Assembly (NCBI GenBank): GCA_002238415.1
Contig: MPMI01000019.1
Coordinates: forward strand, 1 to 64,000
Direction of reading: 5' to 3'
From: Desulfurellaceae bacterium bin18
GTDB lineage: Bacteria > Desulfobacterota > Binatia > Bin18
DNA length: 64,000 nucleotides
The notes below the pieces were generated by a model that saw only the letters and a program-made list of their open reading frames with translations, was not told where the DNA came from and made no database searches. A program made the translations under genes and the position numbers. Below are positions 53,517 to 61,155 of this stretch, in pieces (the stretch's first letter is position 1; every line of letters begins with the position of its first letter).

Positions 53517-55759
53517 TATGTTTTCCACCGCCACGGAATAGCGGCGAAAAAACTTTTTAGCTCCTGATAGTGATTGATTCTCTGCTCAAGAGCCCGAAGA
53601 TCCTCTTGCGGACCTCCGAATGCGTCTTCTATCTCCTTGAGGTAATTCCGATGCTGTGCATCGATATTATTCGCACCTTCTTGAAAGGCCACTAGTGTAT
53701 TGTCCCAGAAACTTCTACTATTACCCTCAAGCTTCGATAGAACTCTTGCTTTTTCAAATACCTGTCTGATCTTCTTAGCTAAACGAGACTTCCAATCCCC
53801 CGCAAAAATTCGCCACACCAACACGGCCACAGCAACAGCTAGCCCTACCCCCAAGGTAATCGGCCCTCCTAATGCCGCAACCGCGCCAGTTGCACCAGCT
53901 GTACCGGCTGCGGTCGAAATGCCGAGGGCCGACAGAATACTTGCCCCCTTTGCGACTGCGATATAGCCGCCTAGATTGCCCAGGCTGGCCGCCCAAGCCC
54001 CAAGGGCACCCAAGGTGCCAGCCCCAGCCAATCCTCCAAGAAATGCCGCCTTCGCATCAATGGGCGTGGTGATTATCCCCCACTTCTCATTGCGGAACGT
54101 TGCCTTGGCGACGTCTTGTAGGAATTCCTCAGTGATGTTCTTGAGGTCGTTAACCAAATCTGCCCGAAAGTCCCGAGTTTTGGACTGTATCTTTTCCCAG
54201 ACGTAATTTGCGGCAAGTTCTTGTGCGGTTTTTTTGTCGCTGTAGCGTCGATCAATCATCCCTTCGAGACTCTCAACTGCGGTTTCAGCCCTAAAAACAT
54301 CTTGGGTGTATTTCAGGTCTCGATTCTTGAACGTGGCGATCTTCTGTTCAAAGGTTTCCACCGCTCTTTTATGCCGTCTCTGTCTATCCGGCTCCGCCTC
54401 TTTCAACTTCCGAAGGTGATCTTTTCCTTGGTTTTTTTCTCTCAGAATAGTTTCCCATTTCTCGATTATCCGTGCGTACCGTGCGGTTCCTTTCTCCTTG
54501 AATCTAGCGATCTCTGCGTCGGTATGATCTTCAATAATGGGTGGCATGTGCCTTCCCAATAGGGTGTATAGTCCATTCTCCAGTTTTTCTCGGCGACTCG
54601 GTTCTTCCTGCCAGAAGCTGAAGAAACGGTTGGTGAAGTCCTGAAGGGTAATTTCTCTTCCGGCTTGTTTCTTCAAATCTTGGAAGAGAGTGTCTTCAAA
54701 GTGCTCGTAAAACTTCTTAGCTCGGCCTTCAAGTATCTCGTCGAGTTCGTTGGTCTTCATCCCTGGGTGGGCATGTGAAGCAATAATGAACAGATTGCCG
54801 AGCGTAGGGAATCTATCGTCAGGCGTTTCAAAGTTGAGAATACTGCGTAACAAATGCCCGAGCCGCGTAAAATCTCTGCTATCCAGGAATCCTTGCGCTC
54901 TACTGAGATACAATAAAATATCCGCTTGGTTCCCAGCTTGATCTATCAGTTCGGCCCTGATTTCCTCGTCGGTTTCCTCGTCATCGTAACCGGGCAAATC
55001 CACTAGAACGCAGGAGTGCAGCAATGGGGCATCGACAAAAGCCAGCACAGTTACAGTTCCTTGCTCGTCGCCCTCTGGTGCTCCTGCATTTTTCCGGTTT
55101 ACGTACTCTTCAAGGATGTCCCAACTGCCTCCTATGTCCCAACTGCCTCCTATTAGGCGATGCTCGTTGAAATGCGCCTTATCCTGCCATTTTTGGGGGT
55201 CAAAATCCGAGTCCATCAGACACAGGCTTTCCGTGACCCACTCAGGGCGGTCGGTACTGTGATGGATATAGGTGGGGAACTTTGTCACCGGCTGGTAGCC
55301 TGTCGGCAGTTCCCCCCCCCCTAGTAAAAAATTGCAGAGATGGCTCTTACCCGCGTCGAAGTGTCCGGTGACTACCACCCAGGGCTTCTTCCCTTTGAGG
55401 GCCATCACTTGGTCACGAAATTGTGCAATGGTCGGAAAGATGGACTCCTCTTCAGGAATCCGTCTTGCTCTGAACCGGTCAATGTATTGGAGGAGTAAAT
55501 TCAGGTCTTCGGTAAGTGTCGCGTACAGGCTGTCACCAAAGTCAAAACTAGCGTTTTCAATCGATTCAGTCGGTAGAAGCTCGTTCACCGTCACCCCCAA
55601 GGCCCGTGCATAGCGTGTCAACAAATGGGTAGGAACCCTGCCTTTTTTTTCATATTCCGCTACTTGGCTCTGGGTAATCCCAAGCTGTTTAGCGAGGTCG
55701 GATTGGGATAGGCTTGCCTGCTTTCGTAATTTCGCCAATTCTGGTTTTTTTGTCTCCAT
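53516..55759 (-). CDS. Xre-HTH fused to dynamin-like GTPase
   Basis: A 747-residue fusion. Residues 7-62 form a Cro/Xre helix-turn-helix (LRKQASLSQSDLAKQLGITQ). Residues 125-460 form a dynamin-type GTPase with P-loop GHFDAGKS (132-139) and the DxxG motif in VDLPGYDD (254-257). Residues about 430-560 are charged and helical (coiled-coil stalk). Residues 571-651 are Gly/Ala-rich and hydrophobic with a likely membrane helix (GVGLAVAVAVLVWRIF). An in-frame 18-bp duplication gives GGSWDI twice (204-215). Bacterial dynamins remodel membranes and some protect against phage. AAGGAGG precedes ATG 55759. The gene is AT-rich relative to the window. Confidence 0.85.
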   Translation of the reverse strand: METKKPELAKLRKQASLSQSDLAKQLGITQSQVAEYEKKGRVPTHLLTRYARALGVTVNELLPTESIENASFDFGDSLYATLTEDLNLLLQYIDRFRARRIPEEESIFPTIAQFRDQVMALKGKKPWVVVTGHFDAGKSHLCNFLLGGGELPTGYQPVTKFPTYIHHSTDRPEWVTESLCLMDSDFDPQKWQDKAHFNEHRLIGGSWDIGGSWDILEEYVNRKNAGAPEGDEQGTVTVLAFVDAPLLHSCVLVDLPGYDDEETDEEIRAELIDQAGNQADILLYLSRAQGFLDSRDFTRLGHLLRSILNFETPDDRFPTLGNLFIIASHAHPGMKTNELDEILEGRAKKFYEHFEDTLFQDLKKQAGREITLQDFTNRFFSFWQEEPSRREKLENGLYTLLGRHMPPIIEDHTDAEIARFKEKGTARYARIIEKWETILREKNQGKDHLRKLKEAEPDRQRRHKRAVETFEQKIATFKNRDLKYTQDVFRAETAVESLEGMIDRRYSDKKTAQELAANYVWEKIQSKTRDFRADLVNDLKNITEEFLQDVAKATFRNEKWGIITTPIDAKAAFLGGLAGAGTLGALGAWAASLGNLGGYIAVAKGASILSALGISTAAGTAGATGAVAALGGPITLGVGLAVAVAVLVWRIFAGDWKSRLAKKIRQVFEKARVLSKLEGNSRSFWDNTLVAFQEGANNIDAQHRNYLKEIEDAFGGPQEDLRALEQRINHYQELKSFFAAIPWRWKT
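55116..55151 (-). repeat. perfect 18-bp tandem duplication inside the dynamin gene
   Basis: Two identical 18-base units, each beginning ATGTCCCAACTGCC on the plus strand, encoding GGSWDI-GGSWDI next to the GTPase switch region. It is in frame and perfect, so likely recent. Confidence 0.95.
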
Positions 55760-55807
55760 GAGATATTCCTCCTTGAGATGAGCCAGCTTCGAGCAAAGAC
55801 AAGAAGG

Positions 55808-55836
55808 AATATATAGCGGAATATGTTATATGTCAA
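55808..55836 (-). promoter_or_regulatory. sigma-70 promoter of the HTH-dynamin gene
   Basis: On the minus strand: TTGACA (55836-55831), a 17-base spacer, then TATATT (55813-55808), one mismatch from consensus. Transcription would start near 55800, leaving a leader of about 40 bases with AAGGAGG before the ATG. Confidence 0.75.
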
Positions 55837-55841
55837 ATATA

Positions 55842-55862
55842 TTTATCTATATATACGATAAA
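55842..55862. promoter_or_regulatory. possible Xre operator palindrome
   Basis: TTTATC-(9)-GATAAA inverted repeat immediately upstream of the -35 box. It is a plausible autoregulatory site for the HTH domain of the dynamin fusion; assignment is inference from position and symmetry. Confidence 0.45.
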
Positions 55863-55875
55863 TTTGTTCCACTTA

Positions 55876-56025
55876 CTACATATTCTTATATAACACCATC
55901 CTTTCGCTGCATTTATATCGACTCATAGCCGGAGGGTTTCGCTCACCATAATCGAGAAGGAAATTCACGATGCTTGACGGTATAGCGCGCTGTTGCATTC
56001 GGACCTTAGCGTGAGCCGTGTACAT
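55876..56025 (-). pseudogene. truncated second copy of the DUF4258 gene
   Basis: From ATG 56025 the frame reads MYTAHAKVRMQQRAIPSSIV then NFLLDYGERN, nearly the same as the first 28 residues of the gene at 53439. It then diverges (PPAMSRYKCSERMVLYKNM) and stops at 55876. The similarity covers both leader and start (55936-56030 against 53351-53445). It lacks the conserved C-terminal VVT strand, so it is a gene fragment. It flanks the dynamin gene on the side opposite the intact copy. Confidence 0.85.
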
Positions 56026-56084
56026 GAATCCTCCCATCCAGGTTACTCTTCGCCGTTGTCTTCCTTATCAGAATCAGACAACAA

Positions 56085-56228
56085 TCAACTCAATCCAGCG
56101 GCAGCGACCGCTCCTATTAAGCCGGACGCCAACAGCCCAACTCCGGCTATTGGACTAGAGAATTTAGCAATCATCCGCATGGCGGTCGGATTTTCAGCTT
56201 CGGCTTCGAGAACTGTTCTGTAGAGCAT
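56085..56228 (-). CDS. possible 47-residue hydrophobic miniprotein
   Basis: ATG 56228 opens MLYRTVLEAEAENPTAMRMI then AKFSSPIAGVGLLASGLIGA and VAAAGLS before TGA. The last 22 residues form one continuous hydrophobic, glycine-rich helix that could span a membrane. Ribosome site is weak. It lies upstream of the truncated DUF4258 copy on the same strand. Whether it is translated is unknown. Confidence 0.35.
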   Translation of the reverse strand: MLYRTVLEAEAENPTAMRMIAKFSSPIAGVGLLASGLIGAVAAAGLS

Positions 56229-56229
56229 G

Positions 56230-56694
56230 AAAAGATTTCTATAAAGTGGCTAAATAGAAAAATAGTAAGGGCAGATTCACCCGACTCCTGCCCCTAAACT
56301 GACCCCCAAATCCCCTCAAACACCGTTCCAAAACCAGAAATTAGAGGCTGATTAAGGGGTGAAAAATGCCCCCTTAAAGGCCGTTTAGGCGTGAGAGATC
56401 ATGAAATTTCGTGAGAAATGGGATTTCACGACCCTGAAATTTCATACCCCATGAAAAGTGGTGCAAATACGCGATATTAGGCCATTTTTGATGAGAAATG
56501 GGAGCAAAATCACGAAATTTGGCCATGAAATATTTCACGATTTCTCATGTTTCCAGAGTGGCACTGAATTTTGAAAAAAAGCGCGATTGTCCCGACTTGC
56601 ATGACACATCCTCCTGTTGTGTATCTTTCTATGCTCGCAGTTCCTGCGAGCCCATCTGGCCGCGTATGCTCAACTCTGTTTTTTCGGGCACTGT
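56230..56694. repeat. gene-free AT-rich stretch with iterated GAAATTTC/TCACGAAA motifs
   Basis: No credible gene in this 465-base gap. Between about 56395 and 56560 short motifs recur in both orientations: ATGAAATTTC, GTGAGAAATGGGA, ATTTCACGA, GATGAGAAATGGGA, ATCACGAAATTT, ATGAAATATTTCACGA, TTTCTCAT. The density of direct and inverted copies suggests a regulatory or recombination region, or a decayed element. Confidence 0.55.
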
Positions 56695-57141
56695 TCAGGC
56701 CGCGGGTTTCAGCTTGCCGCCGTGCGCTTCCATATACGCGACCAGACGTTGGACTTCTTCGTCAGAGACTTTGTCTTCCAAGAGACTGATCCGGTCTCCC
56801 TCAAAGACGGCCCGCTCCTCGCCTTCCATGCGGCAGTCCGGCCCGCCGTCCGGGGTGAAGATCGCCACCCAGCGCATCCAGACGGCACCGTTCTTTTCCA
56901 TTGGTCCTTCAAGGAACTCAAGGCGGCGCGAGGCAAAGCGACGGTCGAAGCCATTTACCGCAGCCTGAAAATCGCTCAGGATCGTGGCCCGGCTTTCGTG
57001 TCGTCCGCCCAGCGGCGGTCCGGCAATGAAGTCGTATACCGCGTCCTCGGTGAAATAAGGCTCAAGCAGCGACCAGTCATCGCTGTCATACGCATCTTCA
57101 AAGGCTTGTGCATATTCCAGGAACCGTTCAACAATACCCAT
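56695..57141 (-). CDS. NTF2/SnoaL-like protein
   Basis: A 148-residue cone-fold protein of the nuclear transport factor 2 superfamily: DAYDSDDWSLLEPYFTEDAVYDF is the classic start. The rest (GGRHESRATILSDFQAAVNGFDRR; AIFTPDGGPDCRMEGEERAVFEGDRI) fits polyketide-cyclase or dehydratase-like members. The substrate is unknown. AAAGGAGATC precedes the ATG. It marks the return to the GC-rich chromosomal background after the defence-like cluster. Confidence 0.82.
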   Translation of the reverse strand: MGIVERFLEYAQAFEDAYDSDDWSLLEPYFTEDAVYDFIAGPPLGGRHESRATILSDFQAAVNGFDRRFASRRLEFLEGPMEKNGAVWMRWVAIFTPDGGPDCRMEGEERAVFEGDRISLLEDKVSDEEVQRLVAYMEAHGGKLKPAA

Positions 57142-57244
57142 ACGCTGATCTCCTTTTTTTCTCAGGTCAGTTTGGCTTGCGAGTCTGATCTGGGAATGTT
57201 TTTTGTCTCGGTATCACACCGCTCAGCGAGAATACACGAGGAAG

Positions 57245-57281
57245 CCACCCCGCCGCTCCGCGGTACCCCTCCCAGGAGGGG
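57245..57281. repeat. dispersed CCCCTC/GAGGGG palindromic repeat, copy 4 (short)
   Basis: CCACCCCGCCGC-TCCGCGG-TACCCCTCCC-AGGAGGGG, the same module order as the 35.1 kb copy, between two minus-strand genes. Confidence 0.75.
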
Positions 57282-57307
57282 ATTTTGACGCCCTTTTCTT
57301 CGGTTCG

Positions 57308-57751
57308 TTATTTTGCCCCTTTTGTTGCCACCACGGTCCACGTACTGCTCACCGTGGCAACGACTTCATCTTGCGCATTGCGTATGCTCGCTTCAACAAA
57401 CGCCACCCGCTGGCCTTTCCTCAGGACTTTGCCCACCCCTTTGACCAGACCCTTTTTGACCGGCTTGAGAAAACTGATTTTCAGCTCTGCGGTCGTGGCA
57501 AATTCGCCTTCGTCCATGACCGACCCGATTGCGCTGCTCAGCAACTCGTCGGCAAAAACACTCAGATAACCGCCGGCCACATAGCCGAACGGATTCAACA
57601 CGCGCGGGAGGCTGGCATCCCATTCCCATTCGGATGTACCAGGACCGAACCGCACCGGCCGTAAACCAATCTCCCGGTGTGCCTGAGTGACGTAGTCTTC
57701 AGGCCGGTTTTCGCGCAGGGCGGCATTCAGTTTTTCGACAGGAGAAAGCAT
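57308..57751 (-). CDS. PaaI-type hotdog thioesterase
   Basis: A 147-residue single hotdog domain: NPFGYVAGGYLSVFADELLSSAIGSV is the PaaI/4HBT active-site helix (with Tyr/Gly in place of the usual H-G-G). TTAELKISFLKPVKKG and VAFVEASIRNAQDEVVATVSSTW follow. It likely hydrolyses an acyl-CoA. Start ATG 57751 with ACGAGGAACT upstream is preferred to 57766. Confidence 0.85.
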   Translation of the reverse strand: MLSPVEKLNAALRENRPEDYVTQAHREIGLRPVRFGPGTSEWEWDASLPRVLNPFGYVAGGYLSVFADELLSSAIGSVMDEGEFATTAELKISFLKPVKKGLVKGVGKVLRKGQRVAFVEASIRNAQDEVVATVSSTWTVVATKGAK

Positions 57752-57808
57752 AGTTCCTCGTACCACCTTTTGATCGTCTTCTCAAAAGGGGAGCCGCATG
57801 CAGCGATT

Positions 57809-57864
57809 TAAAGAGTAAATGTGTCCTCCAATCGAGATGAGATGCTGGACACGTTTACTCTTTA
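57809..57864. promoter_or_regulatory. 18-bp inverted repeat upstream of bioF
   Basis: TAAAGAGTAAATGTGTCC (57809-57826) and GGACACGTTTACTCTTTA (57847-57864) are complementary with one G-T position, around a 20-base loop, ending 18 bases before the bioF start. The GTAAA(T/C)…GTTTAC cores recall biotin operators, but the spacing and flanks differ from the BirA box. It could be an operator, an attenuator stem or an insertion scar. Confidence 0.6.
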
Positions 57865-57882
57865 CCGGCAGTATAGGCGCGC

Positions 57883-59055
57883 ATGCGCAAAGAGATACTC
57901 ACCGCCCGCTTGGCCGAGGTGAAAGAGAGTGGCTTGTACCGTCGCTTGCGTGCAGTTGAGGGTGCGCAGGACGCGGCTATTGTCCTTGAAGGCCAAGAGG
58001 TGTTGCTGTTTTCTTCCAATAATTACTTGGGCTTGGCCAATCACCCGGCCCTCAAGCTGGCGGCCCAAGAGGCGATTGAGCGGTACGGCTGTGGCAGTGG
58101 CGCTTCGCGTCTGATTTCCGGCTCCATGGCTGTCCATCACGAGTTGGAACATCGCCTTGCGACACTTAAAAAAACAGAAGCTGCTCTTGTTTTTCCGACG
58201 GGTTATCACGCCAATATCGGGGTGCTGTCCGCCCTGATGGGACCGGACGATACGATCTTGAGTGACAGCCTGAACCACGCCAGCATCATTGACGGCTGCC
58301 GCCTGTCACGGGCTGATACTCGGGTCTATCGTCATGCTGACACCGAGCATCTGGGTGAACTGCTGAAAGCGTGCCCAGCGACCGGCCAGTGCCTGATTGT
58401 GACGGACAGCGTGTTCAGCATGGACGGTGACCTGGCCCCACTGGCGGAGATTGTTGCTCTGGCCCGGCAGTATGACGCCTGGGTGATGGTTGATGAGGCC
58501 CACGCGACCGGCGTGTTCGGATCGCACGGTGGCGGCCTGGTTGAAGAACTCGGCCTGACCGAAGAGGTCGATATCCAGATGGGAACCCTGGGGAAGGCAC
58601 TGGGCTGCGTGGGGGCCTTTGTGGCTGGCAGTCACGAGCTGATTGATTGGCTGGTGAATCGGGCGCGGAGTTTCATCTATACCACGGCGATTCCGCCCGC
58701 AGTTGCGGCGTCGGTACTCGCCGCCCTCGACATCGTGGAGCAAGAGCCCGAGCGACGACGGCAGTTGTGGAATAACACCCGGGTGTTGGCGGACGGACTC
58801 CGCTCGCTTGGTTATACGCTGGGCACGACCCACTCGCAGATTCTGCCGGTCATCATCGGCGAGGCATGCGAGACAATGAGCGTGGCCGCTGCTATCCTCC
58901 AGCGTGGCGTCTTTGCCCACGGCATCCGTCCGCCAACCGTTCCGGAAGGCACCTCGCGCATTCGCGTGACTCCCATGGCAACCCACACCCAGGACCAGCT
59001 GTCGCGCACGCTGGACGCTTTTGCCGCGGCTGGCAAGGAGATCGGGATTCGATGA
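57883..59055 (+). CDS. bioF: 8-amino-7-oxononanoate synthase
   Basis: A 390-residue PLP enzyme joining pimeloyl thioester and L-alanine. Signatures: LFSSNNYLGLANHPALK, GSGASRLISGSMAVHHELE, SDSLNHASIIDGCRLS, MVDEAHATGVFG and the PLP-lysine in QMGTLGKALG. First gene of bioFADB; its stop overlaps the bioA start (ATGA). No bioC/bioH in view. Confidence 0.97.
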   Translation: MRKEILTARLAEVKESGLYRRLRAVEGAQDAAIVLEGQEVLLFSSNNYLGLANHPALKLAAQEAIERYGCGSGASRLISGSMAVHHELEHRLATLKKTEAALVFPTGYHANIGVLSALMGPDDTILSDSLNHASIIDGCRLSRADTRVYRHADTEHLGELLKACPATGQCLIVTDSVFSMDGDLAPLAEIVALARQYDAWVMVDEAHATGVFGSHGGGLVEELGLTEEVDIQMGTLGKALGCVGAFVAGSHELIDWLVNRARSFIYTTAIPPAVAASVLAALDIVEQEPERRRQLWNNTRVLADGLRSLGYTLGTTHSQILPVIIGEACETMSVAAAILQRGVFAHGIRPPTVPEGTSRIRVTPMATHTQDQLSRTLDAFAAAGKEIGIR

Positions 59056-60407
59056 GCGCCCCGTCGTATGCAGACCTCAAAGCCTGGGATCATGCCTATG
59101 TGTGGCATCCGTTTACCCAGATGCAGGACTGGTTGCGGGAAGACCCGATTATTATTGCCAGGGGCGAGGGCAATTATGTGATTGATGTTAACGGTAAGCG
59201 CTATCTGGACGGGGCCTCCTCGTTATGGTGCAACGTTCATGGCCATACCCATCCCCGCCTCAACAGGGCCATTACCGAGCAGGTCAACCGGATATCGCAT
59301 TCGACCATGCTCGGGCTGGCCAATATCCCGTCTATCCTGCTGGCGAAGAAACTGGTTGAGTTGGCACCGTCCGGGCTGACCCGCGTGTTCTATTCGGACG
59401 CGGGTGCCACCGCCACGGAAATCGCGCTCAAACTGGCGTTTCAGTACTGGCAGTTACGCGGAGAAGCCCGGCGCACGAAATTTGCCTCATTAGTCGAAGC
59501 CTACCACGGCGATACTCTAGGCGCGGTCAGCGTGGGCTACTCCGAACTCTTTCATCATTTCTATCGACCCCTTTTGGCGGACACCGTCCGACTGACCCCG
59601 CCGCATGTGTTTCGCTTTGTCCGCGGCATGTCGGCCGAGCGGGCGCTGGCCGCGGCCCAGGAAGAAGCCGAACATACCCTCGCCCGGCAGCACGCCGAGC
59701 TGGCAGCCGTGATTATAGAACCCCTCATGCAGGGCGCGGCCGGGATGTGGGCACATCCGGTCGAATACGTGCGCACCCTGCGCCAGCTCACGCGTCAGCA
59801 CGGCATCCTCCTGATCTGTGACGAAGTGGCCACCGGGTTTGGTCGCACCGGGAAAATGTTCGCCTGCGAACATGCCGCTATCAACCCGGACTTGTTCTGT
59901 CTGGCCAAGGGTATTACCGGCGGTTATCTGCCACTCGCGGCCACCCTAGCCACCGAGGAAATTTTTTCCGCCTTTCTCGCACCCTACGAAGAGTTCAAGA
60001 CTTTCTTTCATGGCCATACGTATACCGGTAATCCCGTAGCCTGCGCCGCGGCCCTGGCCAGCCTGGAGGTTTTTGCCGAAGAGCAGGTCCTTGAGCATCT
60101 GCAGTCCAAGATTAGCCTGTTGACCCAACGCCTCCGGACCGATATCGCCCCCCTCTCCCACGTGGCCGACATTCGACAGTGGGGCATGATGGTCGGGGTC
60201 GAATTGATGCGCGACCCGGCCAACAAGATCGCTTATGATCCCGCCGAGAAGATCAGTATTCGGGTCATCCAGGAAGCGCGCAAACATGGCGTGATGATTC
60301 GACCGTTGGGTAGCATCATCATTCTCATGCCGCCGCTCAGCATTACCGAGGACGAATTGTCACTCCTGCTCGATGTCGTCCACACCGCCATTCAGACCGT
60401 CACATGA
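59052..60407 (+). CDS. bioA: adenosylmethionine-8-amino-7-oxononanoate aminotransferase
   Basis: A 451-residue class III aminotransferase making DAPA with SAM as amino donor. Signatures: HAYVWHPFTQMQDW (BioA-specific), DGASSLWCNVHGH, VFYSDAGATATEIALK, CDEVATGFGRTG and the PLP-lysine in FCLAKGITGGYLPLAATL. Start ATG 59052 overlaps bioF; the longer upstream frame is a bioF shadow. It overlaps bioD by four bases. Confidence 0.97.
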   Translation: MSAPSYADLKAWDHAYVWHPFTQMQDWLREDPIIIARGEGNYVIDVNGKRYLDGASSLWCNVHGHTHPRLNRAITEQVNRISHSTMLGLANIPSILLAKKLVELAPSGLTRVFYSDAGATATEIALKLAFQYWQLRGEARRTKFASLVEAYHGDTLGAVSVGYSELFHHFYRPLLADTVRLTPPHVFRFVRGMSAERALAAAQEEAEHTLARQHAELAAVIIEPLMQGAAGMWAHPVEYVRTLRQLTRQHGILLICDEVATGFGRTGKMFACEHAAINPDLFCLAKGITGGYLPLAATLATEEIFSAFLAPYEEFKTFFHGHTYTGNPVACAAALASLEVFAEEQVLEHLQSKISLLTQRLRTDIAPLSHVADIRQWGMMVGVELMRDPANKIAYDPAEKISIRVIQEARKHGVMIRPLGSIIILMPPLSITEDELSLLLDVVHTAIQTVT

Positions 60408-61111
60408 CCAGCCTGTTTATCACCGGTACGGATACCGGCATCGGCAAGACCCTGGTCGGCTGTGGCATTGCCGCGGCCCTGACCGCCCAAGGCAAGCGGG
60501 TGGGCGTGCTCAAACCGGCAGAAACGGGCTGCGACAGACGAGACGGGGCCTTATACCCGGACGACGCCTTGCGTCTGGCCGACTATGCCCGGAGCAGCCT
60601 ACCGCTTGAGACCGTATGCCCCTACCGTTTTTCCCCGCCGGTCGCCCCGAGCGTCGCGGCCGAGCAGGCCGGCGTGACCATTCAGCCGGAGCGGATTATC
60701 GAGATGTTTCATACGATTGCCGACCAACACGATGTGACGCTGGTAGAGGGCGCCGGCGGCTTGCTGGTGCCGCTCGTGGGCCGCTATTCATTTGCCGACC
60801 TAGCTCGTGATCTCGGCATTCCGATTCTCGTCGTGGTCGGCTCAAAGCTCGGCGCGTTGAATCATACCCTGCTGACGCTGCACTGCATTGCGGCTCGCGC
60901 GTTACCCCTGGCCGGCTATACCCTCAACCATCCGACCCCGGCCACGGATGACGCCATCACAACCAACGCAACGACTTTAGCTAACCTGACCGATGTGCCG
61001 TGCCGGGGCATTATTCCCCATCTTTCGTTGAGCGAGGATATCGACCGGGATCGTGTGATGCTGAGCGAGATGTTCGCCACAGCAGTTGATCTTCCCGGAC
61101 TGCTCGGATAG
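60404..61111 (+). CDS. bioD: dethiobiotin synthetase
   Basis: A 235-residue ATP-dependent carboxylating enzyme forming the ureido ring of dethiobiotin. P-loop: TGTDTGIGKTLVGCGIA. Substrate Lys: LKPAETGC. VEGAGGLLVPL is the family switch motif. It overlaps bioA and precedes bioB by 44 bases. Confidence 0.96.
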   Translation: MTSLFITGTDTGIGKTLVGCGIAAALTAQGKRVGVLKPAETGCDRRDGALYPDDALRLADYARSSLPLETVCPYRFSPPVAPSVAAEQAGVTIQPERIIEMFHTIADQHDVTLVEGAGGLLVPLVGRYSFADLARDLGIPILVVVGSKLGALNHTLLTLHCIAARALPLAGYTLNHPTPATDDAITTNATTLANLTDVPCRGIIPHLSLSEDIDRDRVMLSEMFATAVDLPGLLG

Positions 61112-61155
61112 AGCAGAGTCCTGCTCAGCACGTTTTGACGGAAAGGGAAAACAGT

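Noticed and set aside
57809-57864. A canonical BirA operator before bioF
   Set aside because: The arms are longer and the spacing (20 bases) and flanks do not match the TTGTAAACC-N14-16-GGTTTACA pattern, so it is listed only as an inverted repeat of unknown role.
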